Positions 35,827 through 44,818 of a DNA stretch of 64,000 bases are shown in pieces. The DNA comes from CAVSWT01 sp963782985. GTDB lineage: Bacteria > Bacteroidota > Ignavibacteria > Ignavibacteriales > Ignavibacteriaceae. The notes below the pieces were generated by a model. It made no database searches. It had not been told where the DNA came from and saw only the letters and a program-made list of their open reading frames with translations. Positions within the stretch are counted from its first letter, which is position 1. Every line of letters starts with the position of its first letter. Location: contig CAWALU010000005.1 of assembly GCA_963782985.1 (NCBI GenBank), forward strand, positions 124,001-188,000, written 5' to 3'. The position numbers and the translations under genes are program-made.

Positions 35827-35856
35827 AAGCCGGAGTTATAAAAAATCATCCGGCTT
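35827..35856. terminator. Hairpin between convergent genes
   Basis: AAGCCGGA (35827-35834) pairs with TCCGGCTT (35849-35856) between the convergent exported-protein and pta genes. There is no good T-run on either side, so terminator function is uncertain. Confidence 0.5.
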
Positions 35857-35870
35857 CAAATGGTCATCCT

Positions 35871-36848
35871 TCAACTCATTAAACAGGCAATAGCGGCGGT
35901 GTTCACAATATCATTTACGCTGCAGCCGCGGCTTAAATCAAAGTAAGGCTTTTTCAATCCTTGCACCATTGGTCCAACGGCTTCTGCTTTCCCCCAGCGC
36001 TGCGCAATTTTGTATCCAATATTTCCGGAATTTAAATCAGGAAAAACTAAAACATTTGCGCGCCCAGCAACTTCACTCCCAGGAGCTTTTTTTCTACCGA
36101 CGGAATCAATTACTGCGGCGTCAAATTGAAGTTCGCCGTCAACTTTTAAATCGGGTCTTTTCTTTTTTATAATATCAGTTGCTTCAATAACTTTATCAAC
36201 TTCTTCATGTTTTGCGCTCCCTTTTGTTGAGAACGAAAGCATCGCAATGTAAGGTTCATCGCCCGTTAATTTTTTATGATTGTCCGCAGTTGAAATTGCA
36301 ATGTCCGCTAATTGATTTGCATCGGGATTTGGAACAACAGCGCAATCAGCAAAGCTGTATGGTTTTTCCGGGAATACCATCAGAAAAAAACTGGATACGA
36401 TTGAAATTCCTTCTGACATTCCAACGCATTGAATTCCCGCTCTTAAAACGTCTGCTGTGGAAGCGGTTGAACCCGCAACGCTGCCGTCAGCCATACTTTC
36501 TTTCACCATCATAGCCGCAAAGAAAAGATCGCGCCTCATAGTTTCGCGCGCTTCTTCAATAGTAATTCCTTTCTTCTTTCTCAGGTTGAAATAAATATTT
36601 GTAAAGTCGCTAAGCTTATCTGATTTTTCAGGATCAATAATTCTAACGCCGGAAAGGTCCAATTTTAATTTATCAGCGTCTTCTCTAATTTTTACTTCAT
36701 TGCCGAGCGTAATTATGGAAGCTATATTTTTGTTATTTAAAATATCCGCCGCTTTTAATACTCTTTCATCGTAAGATTCCGGCAGTACAATTGTTTTCTT
36801 TTTGTTTTTTGCGTTTTCAATTATCTTATTCAAAAGTTCAAGTTCCAT
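35871..36848 (-). CDS. pta: Phosphate acetyltransferase
   Basis: This 325-residue enzyme interconverts acetyl-CoA and acetyl phosphate. It is the short form with only the PTA/PTB domain: IVLPESYDERVLKAADIL at the N-terminus, GSVAGSTASTADVLRAGIQ near 125, MLSFSTKGSAKHEEVDKV and the C-terminal VFPDLNSGNIGYKIAQR and GLKKPYFDLSRGCSVNDIVN. No acetate kinase gene is adjacent. A GGAG-like site precedes the ATG. Confidence 0.96.
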   Translation of the reverse strand: MELELLNKIIENAKNKKKTIVLPESYDERVLKAADILNNKNIASIITLGNEVKIREDADKLKLDLSGVRIIDPEKSDKLSDFTNIYFNLRKKKGITIEEARETMRRDLFFAAMMVKESMADGSVAGSTASTADVLRAGIQCVGMSEGISIVSSFFLMVFPEKPYSFADCAVVPNPDANQLADIAISTADNHKKLTGDEPYIAMLSFSTKGSAKHEEVDKVIEATDIIKKKRPDLKVDGELQFDAAVIDSVGRKKAPGSEVAGRANVLVFPDLNSGNIGYKIAQRWGKAEAVGPMVQGLKKPYFDLSRGCSVNDIVNTAAIACLMS

Positions 36849-37010
36849 CTTTTACTCCTTAGTTTGAAAAATTTTCATTTTAAAATTACTAAAAATAAAA
36901 TCTATATTATAAAAGGCGTGAGGTTTTAAGAAATGCGTAGTAAATTATTATCAACTATTTTCTGTGTTAAAAATCAATTTAAATATTAAATTAAAAAGCT
37001 AATTTAATTT

Positions 37011-37046
37011 TAAGCGAAGGTTAAAGTTTAAGCGAAGGTTAAAGTT
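37011..37046. repeat. 18-bp direct repeat, two copies
   Basis: TAAGCGAAGGTTAAAGTT occurs twice without spacer in the gap before the TreS-maltokinase gene. It may be a simple duplication or a paired binding site. Confidence 0.85.
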
Positions 37047-37108
37047 AAAGGCTCTCACTAACCATAGACTAAAAAATTATTCCCCCAAAAATTAAAAGGC
37101 TCTTTTCA

Positions 37109-40100
37109 ATGCCGAAGAATAATATTTTAAACGAAGATGAACTTTGGTATAAAGATGGAATTATTTATCAAGTTCATATAAAAGCATTTAACGACAGCAA
37201 CAATGATGGAATGGGGGATTTGCCCGGCTTAACTGAAAAACTTGATTACATAAAATCACTCGGCGTTACAATTATATGGGTGCTTCCTTTTTATCCTTCG
37301 CCTATGAAAGACGATGGATACGACATTGCAGATTACATGAATATAAACCCTGATTATGGAACATTAGAGGATTTTAAAAACCTGCTTGAAGAAGCTCATA
37401 AAAAAAATATTCGCGTTGTTACTGAATTAGTTTTAAACCATACATCAGATCAGCATGAATGGTTTAAAAGAGCAAGAGCAAGCAAGCCCGATTCTGTTGA
37501 AAGAAATTTTTATGTTTGGAGCGAAACTACAGAAAAATATAAAGACGCAAGAGTAATTTTCAGCGATTTCGAAAATTCAAATTGGACTTTTGACCACACG
37601 GCTAACGCTTACTTTTGGCATCGATTTTATTCCCATCAACCCGATTTGAATTTTGAAAATCCCGAAGTTCACAAAGCCCTTTTTAAAGTAGTGGATTTTT
37701 GGTTTGAGCTGGGGATTGATGGATTACGTTTGGATGCCGTTCCTTATCTATATGAAAAAGAAGGAACCAATTGTGAAAACCTTTTTGAGACTCATCAATT
37801 TTTAAAAAAGTTTAGCGCATACATTAAAAATAAATTTAAAAACAAAATGCTTTTGGCGGAGGCTAATCAATGGCCCGAAGACGCCGTGGAATATTTTGGC
37901 GACGGCGATGAATGCCAAATGGCGTTTCATTTTCCATTGATGCCGCGAATGTATTTGGCGGTGCAGATGGAAACAAGATTCCCGATAATTGATATTTTAG
38001 AACAGACCCCTGACATTCCAGCAAACTGCCAGTGGGCAATGTTTCTAAGAAATCATGACGAGCTAACTTTAGAAATGGTTACCGATGAGGAAAGAGATTT
38101 TATGTACATGTATTATGCTCGGGATAAGAGAGCGCGCGTAAATCTGGGCATAAGAAGGAGGCTTGCGCCGCTTGTTGAAAATAATAGAAGAAAAATTGAA
38201 CTGTTAAATATTTTGCTTTTTTCTTTTCCCGGTACGCCCATAATTTACTACGGCGATGAAATCGGAATGGGCGATAATTATTATCTCGGCGATAGAAACG
38301 GCGTTAGAACGCCAATGCAATGGAGCCCCGACCGCAATGCAGGTTTTTCAAATGCAAACCCGCAGCGTTTATTTCTACCCGTTATCATTGATCCTGAATA
38401 TAATTATGAAACTGTAAATGTGGAGGTTCAAGAAAGAAATTCTTCATCGCTGCTTAGGTGGATGAAGAAAACAATTGCCGTTCGTAAAAATTATAAAGCG
38501 TTCGGAAGGGGAACCATAGAATTTTTAAATCCCAATAACACAAAGGTATTAGCCTTTTACAGAAAATTTGAAAATGAAAATATTTTAGTGGTTGCAAATT
38601 TATCGCGGCTTTCTCAAGCGGTTGAATTAGACCTTTGCGAGTTCGCGGGTTATACCCCGGTAGATGTTTTCAGCAGAAATAAATTCCCTGTTGTAAAAGA
38701 TGATTTTTATACGCTCACTTTAAACGCCTATGATTATTATTGGTTTAGCCTGGTTAAACGGGAAGAAAGAAAGCGGACTGAAAGAGAGGTTCCTCAGTTC
38801 AGCTTTGAAAATAATTTACAGTCAATATTTAATTCATCGCAAAAAAAATCTTTTGAAAAAAATATTATCCTAAATTATTTGGACTACACAGGGTTAATAA
38901 AAATTTATGAAGATAAAATTGAAGATTTAGAAATTATATCTGAAATAAAAATCTCCCCAAAATTAGAATATTATATTTTGTTTATAAGTCTAAGTTATAT
39001 TGAAAACCCTTCGGCAATTTTTCTATTAACCTTTGCTTATGCAGAAGGAGAAAAGGCTGAAAAAATCTTAACCGAAGAGCCGAATTCCGTTTTAGCAATT
39101 AATAATGGAGCGCAAGAAAAATCAATTTTGTTTGAAGGCGTTTATGACGACTCTTTTAGAAAACAATTGCTTAATAATCTTTTAAATACAAGCGTAAATA
39201 AAGCTGGCGCAAAATTAATTTTTCTATCAAACTCAAGCAGCCAAGCAAAAGAAATAAACGAAACTATTTCATCGACATATATTAATGTCTTTAGTAATAT
39301 GTATAACATTTTTTATGACGATAAACTTGTATTAAAACTTTATCGCCGTTTAGAAATGGGAATTGGCGCCGGGGAAGAAATTTTAAATCTTCTAACTAAA
39401 AATAAATTTAAAAACACTTTGCCGCTTATAAGCCCTATTCAATACCTCAGCAACCAAGGAGAACCAATTACCGTGGGACTTCTTAACAAAAATATTACAA
39501 ACCATGGAACGGCTTATGATTATTTTACAAACTCAGCCGAACATTATTATGAATCCATTTTGTCGCGAGATAAAGAAGAATTAAAATGTTTTGCGCAGCT
39601 AAATTATTTATTGGATGATTTAGAAGAAACGCAAACAATCTGTGAAACGCTTAATCCTCTGGATTTGGATAATTCAGGGCTGATTGGTAAAATAACAGCC
39701 GATATGCATAACAATCTAAGTTCGGCCGATGATAATCCCATATTTAAAACGGAAAACTTTAACCAGTTTTATAACAGATCATTATATCAGACTATTCGCT
39801 CTAATGTAAAATTAGTTTTCCAAACATTAAAGCAAAGCGTTAATAGTTTAGACAAGAATTTGCAGGAGTTGGCGGAACAAGCCCTTACCCTGCAAGATTT
39901 ATTTTTAAATTATCTTGAAAAAATTATCAATAAAAAAATATCTGCAAAAAAAATTAGAATACATGGAGATTACCATTTGGGGCAATTACTTTTTACAGGT
40001 AAAGATTTTATTATAACTGATTTTGAAGGTCAGCCTTTGTTAGGGCTAAGTGAAAAAAAATTAAGAAGGTCTTCTTTAAGAGATGTTGCCAGCATGCTTT

Positions 40101-40417
40101 ATTCATTTAGGTATGCAGCTTTTAATTCTCTATCAAAATATCAAGTTGATTTAAATGAAAAAAAACATTTAGAAAACTTTGCCGAACAATGGTGGTTGTG
40201 TATTAGCAATAATTTTCTTGATAATTACTTTTTAAATTTGAATGGGAATGAAATTCTTCCAGACGATAAAACCGAACTTAAATTTTTAATTAATATATAT
40301 TTTATAGATAAAATAATTTCAGAATTATCATACGAGCTTTCTAACAAAACAGATAAAATTTTAATTCCGCTAAAAAGTTTGCTTCGAGTGTCAAAACAAA
40401 TAAGGGATAAAGTGTGA
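37109..40417 (+). CDS. treS: Trehalose synthase / maltokinase fusion (TreS-Mak)
   Basis: This 1102-residue two-domain protein should convert maltose and trehalose into each other and phosphorylate maltose to maltose 1-phosphate. The GH13 part (residues ~10-555) shows DELWYKDGIIYQVHIKAF, VTELVLNHTSDQHEWF, the nucleophile Asp in DGLRLDAVPYLYE, LLAEANQWPED and FLRNHDELTLEM. The C-terminal part is a maltokinase-type domain whose late motif IRIHGDYHLGQLLFTGKDF with ITDFEGQP near 950-985 and LRDVASMLYSFRYAA are conserved; the middle (600-930) is divergent. Trehalose and glycogen routes are linked here. TreZ follows at 155 bases. Confidence 0.95.
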   Translation: MPKNNILNEDELWYKDGIIYQVHIKAFNDSNNDGMGDLPGLTEKLDYIKSLGVTIIWVLPFYPSPMKDDGYDIADYMNINPDYGTLEDFKNLLEEAHKKNIRVVTELVLNHTSDQHEWFKRARASKPDSVERNFYVWSETTEKYKDARVIFSDFENSNWTFDHTANAYFWHRFYSHQPDLNFENPEVHKALFKVVDFWFELGIDGLRLDAVPYLYEKEGTNCENLFETHQFLKKFSAYIKNKFKNKMLLAEANQWPEDAVEYFGDGDECQMAFHFPLMPRMYLAVQMETRFPIIDILEQTPDIPANCQWAMFLRNHDELTLEMVTDEERDFMYMYYARDKRARVNLGIRRRLAPLVENNRRKIELLNILLFSFPGTPIIYYGDEIGMGDNYYLGDRNGVRTPMQWSPDRNAGFSNANPQRLFLPVIIDPEYNYETVNVEVQERNSSSLLRWMKKTIAVRKNYKAFGRGTIEFLNPNNTKVLAFYRKFENENILVVANLSRLSQAVELDLCEFAGYTPVDVFSRNKFPVVKDDFYTLTLNAYDYYWFSLVKREERKRTEREVPQFSFENNLQSIFNSSQKKSFEKNIILNYLDYTGLIKIYEDKIEDLEIISEIKISPKLEYYILFISLSYIENPSAIFLLTFAYAEGEKAEKILTEEPNSVLAINNGAQEKSILFEGVYDDSFRKQLLNNLLNTSVNKAGAKLIFLSNSSSQAKEINETISSTYINVFSNMYNIFYDDKLVLKLYRRLEMGIGAGEEILNLLTKNKFKNTLPLISPIQYLSNQGEPITVGLLNKNITNHGTAYDYFTNSAEHYYESILSRDKEELKCFAQLNYLLDDLEETQTICETLNPLDLDNSGLIGKITADMHNNLSSADDNPIFKTENFNQFYNRSLYQTIRSNVKLVFQTLKQSVNSLDKNLQELAEQALTLQDLFLNYLEKIINKKISAKKIRIHGDYHLGQLLFTGKDFIITDFEGQPLLGLSEKKLRRSSLRDVASMLYSFRYAAFNSLSKYQVDLNEKKHLENFAEQWWLCISNNFLDNYFLNLNGNEILPDDKTELKFLINIYFIDKIISELSYELSNKTDKILIPLKSLLRVSKQIRDKV

Positions 40418-40572
40418 TTTTCGTTCCACCAGATTTTTTAGATGAAATTTATCACCGCTTCTATTCAATTTAACAACTACATTTTCACCGCAAAAAAATA
40501 AATTATTTCAGATAACGTTTTTCTGAAAATAGCTGTTCATGCTTGCAAACATAATTATCTTATTTATAACCG

Positions 40573-42402
40573 ATGAAAATAGGCGCTGAAATTAATTCCG
40601 ATGGAAGCTGCAACTTTGTTGTATGGTCGCCAAAAGCAAAAATCCTTTCATTAAAAATTATTGCCGAAGAAAAATATTTTGACATGCAAGAAGAAGAGCA
40701 TGGTTATTGGAGAAGTTTGATTGACAAAATAGCCCCCGATGCAAAATATTTTTATAAAATAGATAACGAACTTGAAAGACCCGATCCGGCGTCCAACTTT
40801 CAGCCGGATGGAGTACATGGGGCATCGCAAATTGTTGATCATAATTTTTTTGAATGGAGCGATTTAAATTGGAAGAATATTCCTTTAAAAGATTTTATTG
40901 TTTATGAAATTCATATCGGCGCTTTTACTAACAATGGCACATTCAAAGCAGCCGAAAATAAATTAGATTACTTATCCGACCTTGGCATAAATGCTATTGA
41001 GGTTATGCCTGTTGCACAATTTCCCGGCAATAGAAATTGGGGTTACGACGGTGCGTACCACTTCGCGCCGCAAAATACCTATGGGGGTCCCGAGGGCTTA
41101 AAAAATTTGGTGAACGCGTGTCATCAAAAAAACATAGCGGTTATTTTAGATGTGGTTTATAACCACTTTGGACCTGAAGGAAATTACGCTTCGCAATTCG
41201 CGCCCATATTTAATGATAGATATAAAACGCCCTGGGGCAATGCAATTAATTATGATGATTCATATTCGGATGGAGTAAGAAATTATTTTATTGAAAACGC
41301 TTTATACTGGTTAGATAAATTTCATATTGATGGTTTACGTTTGGATGCAATTCATTCAATTTATGATATGAGCGCGAAACATTTTTTGAGCGAACTTTCC
41401 GAACGCGTTGAAAGATTTTCAAAAGAGAAAAATAAAATTCATCATCTAATTGCGGAGAGCGATTTAAATGACGTTAAAATAATTCGATCGAGAAATGAAA
41501 ACGGTTATGGAATAGACGCGCAGTGGAGCGATGATTTTCATCATTCAATTCATTCTCTCTTAACCAGTGAAAAAGAAGGGTACTATAAAGATTTCGGAAA
41601 ACTTGCCCATCTAACAAAAGCTATAAAAGAAAGTTTTGTTTATACAGGAAATTATTCTGAACATAGAAAAAGAAAATACGGAAACGCTGCAAAAGATGTT
41701 CCCGGGGAGAAATTTGTAGTCTCGCTTCAAAATCACGATCAAATTGGCAACAGAGCTTTTGGCGAAAGATTATCAAAATTAATCTCGTTTGAAGCCTTGA
41801 AATTAGCAGTCGGAACAATGTTTCTTACGCCAAATATTCCAATGTTATTTATGGGAGAAGAATATGGTGAAGAATCACCATTCTTATATTTTGTAAGTCA
41901 TAGCGATGAAAATTTAATTAACGCCGTGAGAAATGGGAGACAGGATGAATTTTCTTCTTTTAATTGGAAGGGCGAAATTCCCGATCCGCAATCGGAGGAA
42001 ACTTTTTACAAATCAAAATTAAATTGGGAAAACTTAAACAATGAAAAAAATAAAAAGCTGTTTGAATTTTACAAATTATTAATCAAACTAAAAAAAGACC
42101 ATCCGTTAATTAGAAGTAAAGAAAGAGAAAATTTTGAAATAGAAATGATAAAAGAAAATCTAATTTTCATAAAAAGATCGGTGGGGGAAAATTCTATAAT
42201 CGCGTTTTTAAATTTTGGCGATTCAGAAATTTCAACCGAAATAAATTTTCCTTCTAACCAATGGGAAAAAATTTTAGATTCATCAGATATTAAATGGAAC
42301 GGCGCAGGCAGTTCTTCGCCCCAAAAAATAAATAGCGGACCTTCTAAAATTAAAATTAACGCTAAAAGTTTTTCTTTATATGAAAGGAAAGTTGATGAAT
42401 AA
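40573..42402 (+). CDS. treZ: Malto-oligosyltrehalose trehalohydrolase
   Basis: This 609-residue enzyme releases trehalose from malto-oligosyltrehalose made by TreY. An N-terminal CBM48-like module (INSDGSCNFVVWSPKAK) is followed by the GH13 barrel: NWGYDGAYHFAPQNTYGG, VILDVVYNHFGPEGNY, DGLRLDAIHSIYD, LIAESDLND and SLQNHDQIGNRAFGERL. TreY is two genes on, with a GH57 gene between; the starts and stops overlap (8 and 4 bases), so the three are one translational unit. Confidence 0.96.
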   Translation: MKIGAEINSDGSCNFVVWSPKAKILSLKIIAEEKYFDMQEEEHGYWRSLIDKIAPDAKYFYKIDNELERPDPASNFQPDGVHGASQIVDHNFFEWSDLNWKNIPLKDFIVYEIHIGAFTNNGTFKAAENKLDYLSDLGINAIEVMPVAQFPGNRNWGYDGAYHFAPQNTYGGPEGLKNLVNACHQKNIAVILDVVYNHFGPEGNYASQFAPIFNDRYKTPWGNAINYDDSYSDGVRNYFIENALYWLDKFHIDGLRLDAIHSIYDMSAKHFLSELSERVERFSKEKNKIHHLIAESDLNDVKIIRSRNENGYGIDAQWSDDFHHSIHSLLTSEKEGYYKDFGKLAHLTKAIKESFVYTGNYSEHRKRKYGNAAKDVPGEKFVVSLQNHDQIGNRAFGERLSKLISFEALKLAVGTMFLTPNIPMLFMGEEYGEESPFLYFVSHSDENLINAVRNGRQDEFSSFNWKGEIPDPQSEETFYKSKLNWENLNNEKNKKLFEFYKLLIKLKKDHPLIRSKERENFEIEMIKENLIFIKRSVGENSIIAFLNFGDSEISTEINFPSNQWEKILDSSDIKWNGAGSSSPQKINSGPSKIKINAKSFSLYERKVDE

Positions 42403-44818
42403 GTACGTTTGTATTCACGGACATTTTTATCAGCCGCCAAGAGAAAATCCCTGGCTGGAAGAAATTGAAGTTCAAGATTCCGCCTATCCCTACAGAGATT
42501 GGAACGAAAGAATAACCGCTGAATGCTACAGTCCAAATACTGCGGCGCGAATTATCAACGATAATAAAATTGTAGATATAATTAATAACTATTCAAAAAT
42601 TAGTTTTAACTTCGGACCGACGCTGCTTTCGTGGCTGCAAGTCCACGATGCCGATACATACAATTCAATTATCGAAGCCGACAAGATAAGTCAAAAAAAA
42701 TTTTCAGGACATGGTTCCGCTATCGCTCAAGTTTACAACCACATAATTATGCCGCTGGCAAATAAACGCGACAAACAAACGCAAATAATATGGGGAATAA
42801 AAGATTTTGAATTCAGATTTAATAGAAAGCCCGAAGGCATTTGGCTGTCTGAAACTGCCGTTGATATTGAAACGCTTGAATTAACCGCAGAACAGGGAAT
42901 TCAATTTTCTATACTCGCGCCAAGGCAAGCAGGCAAAATCAAAAAGTTAAACGAACAAAATTGGAGCGATGTAAGTAATTCGAGGATTGATCCCCGCCGA
43001 GCATATTTGTGCAATCTTCCTTCCGGCAAAAAAATAAATTTATTTTTTTATGATGGTTCAATTTCACAAGATCTCGCCTTTGGTAATTTGTTAAACAACG
43101 GAATCAACTTAGCCGATAGACTGCTTAACACTTTGGATATGGATAATGATTCGCCGCAGCTTGCTAACATTGCTACCGATGGAGAAACTTACGGACATCA
43201 TCAATCGCATGGAGATATGGCTCTGGCTTTTTGTTTAAGTTCTATTGAACAAAATGAATCTGCAAACATTACTATTTACGGCGAATATCTGGAAAAATTT
43301 CCGCCGGAATATGAAGTTGAAATTATTGAAAATACTTCATGGAGCTGCGTACATGGAATAGAAAGATGGAGAAACGACTGCGGCTGCAGCGCCGGACATG
43401 AAGGATGGAATCAGCAATGGAGAGAGCCTTTGCGTCAAGCGCTGGATTGGCTGCGTGATTCTCTTATTCCAATTTATGAAAAAGAGTTTGGAAAATTTTC
43501 TGATGATATTTGGAAGATGAGAGACGAATACATAAAAATAATTTTAAATAGAGACTCCAATAATGTGAAAAAGTTTTTTGAAGAATTCGGTGTTAAAGAT
43601 TTAAGCGAAGAAAATATCGTTACTCTGTTAAAACACCTGGAAATACAAAGGCACGCATTATTAATGTATACAAGCTGCGGCTGGTTTTTTGATGAGATCT
43701 CAGGAATTGAAACTGTGCAGGTAATTCAATATGCGGCTCGAGCAATTCAGCTAACCAAAGAATTGGAAATAGCTGACTTAGAAAATGAATTTGCCGCAAT
43801 GCTGGAAAAAACCCCGAGCAACATCCCGGACTTAAAAAACGGAGCCGTGGTTTATGAAAAATATGTTAAGCCTGCTATAATAGATTTACTAAGGTTAGCC
43901 GCCCACTATGCGGTTTCTTCTTTGTTTGAAAAATATTCAGATATAACCAAAGTTTTTTGCTATGAAGTTTCAACCGAAAAATATGAGCGTATTGAAGCGG
44001 GACGAATTAGGCTATCTATCGGCAAAGCAATAATGAAATCTTTGATAACATTTGAAGCGCGAAGCATAAGTTTTGCTTTGCTTCATTTAGGCGACCAAAA
44101 TTTAAATGGCGGAGTAAGAGAAAGTTTAAGAGAAGATGAATACAATATAATGCAGAATGAATTGAAGGAAGCTTTCAACAGATTAAATATTGCGGACATA
44201 ATTTTATTGATCGATAGGCATTTCGGAAGCCACAGTTACACGCTTTGGCATTTATTTAAGGATGAAAGCCGAAAGGTGTTTAATAAAATCGTTCAGCGCA
44301 TTTTAAAAGAAATTGAAAATTCTAATAGATTAATTTATGAAAATCATTACCCTATAATTCAAGCAATGAAAGAGACGGGAACTCCAATTCCTAAATCTAT
44401 TTTAGAGGCTGTTGAGTTTGTAATTAATAATGATCTAAAAAATATGTTGGAAAATTTGGACACGCTTGACCTTGATAAAATGAAAAATATTTACAAAGAA
44501 GTTCGTAAATGGAATATTGAATTAGACAAAAGCACTTTAGGTTACACCGGAAGCGAAAGAATAAATTATCTAATGCACCTCTTAAAAGAGGAGCCATTTA
44601 ATATTGAGCTAATGAAAGAAATAGAAACATCGCTAAGGATTTTAAATGATCTGGTTATAGAACTTAACATTTGGAAAGCGCAAAATATTTTGTTCCTGCT
44701 TTCAAAAAAACATCTTAAAAATATAAAGAAAAAAGCTGAAGCGAATGATGAAGCAGCAAAAGAATGGTTTGAACTTTTCAAAAAAATTGAAGAAGATTTA
44801 CATGTGAGGATTGAATGA
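42395..44818 (+). CDS. GH57-family alpha-glucan hydrolase with DUF3536
   Basis: This 807-residue cytoplasmic protein starts with GHFYQPPRENPWLEEI, the GH57 N-terminal signature in the DUF3536-bearing branch. The catalytic nucleophile should be the Glu of GIWLSETAVD and the acid the Asp of ATDGETYGHHQSHGDMALA. The C-terminal half matches the DUF3536 region (SCVHGIERWRNDCGCSAGHE and EARSISFALLHLGDQNLNGG). It most likely acts as an amylase or branching/debranching activity that supplies glucan to TreY; the exact activity is unknown. ATG at 42395 with AAAGGAAA preferred; the ATG at 42380 is possible. Confidence 0.88.
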   Translation: MNKYVCIHGHFYQPPRENPWLEEIEVQDSAYPYRDWNERITAECYSPNTAARIINDNKIVDIINNYSKISFNFGPTLLSWLQVHDADTYNSIIEADKISQKKFSGHGSAIAQVYNHIIMPLANKRDKQTQIIWGIKDFEFRFNRKPEGIWLSETAVDIETLELTAEQGIQFSILAPRQAGKIKKLNEQNWSDVSNSRIDPRRAYLCNLPSGKKINLFFYDGSISQDLAFGNLLNNGINLADRLLNTLDMDNDSPQLANIATDGETYGHHQSHGDMALAFCLSSIEQNESANITIYGEYLEKFPPEYEVEIIENTSWSCVHGIERWRNDCGCSAGHEGWNQQWREPLRQALDWLRDSLIPIYEKEFGKFSDDIWKMRDEYIKIILNRDSNNVKKFFEEFGVKDLSEENIVTLLKHLEIQRHALLMYTSCGWFFDEISGIETVQVIQYAARAIQLTKELEIADLENEFAAMLEKTPSNIPDLKNGAVVYEKYVKPAIIDLLRLAAHYAVSSLFEKYSDITKVFCYEVSTEKYERIEAGRIRLSIGKAIMKSLITFEARSISFALLHLGDQNLNGGVRESLREDEYNIMQNELKEAFNRLNIADIILLIDRHFGSHSYTLWHLFKDESRKVFNKIVQRILKEIENSNRLIYENHYPIIQAMKETGTPIPKSILEAVEFVINNDLKNMLENLDTLDLDKMKNIYKEVRKWNIELDKSTLGYTGSERINYLMHLLKEEPFNIELMKEIETSLRILNDLVIELNIWKAQNILFLLSKKHLKNIKKKAEANDEAAKEWFELFKKIEEDLHVRIE

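Noticed and set aside
35827..35856. Strong bidirectional terminator between the papain-like and pta genes
   Set aside because: The stem is good but no T-run follows on either strand, so it was kept only as a low-confidence hairpin.
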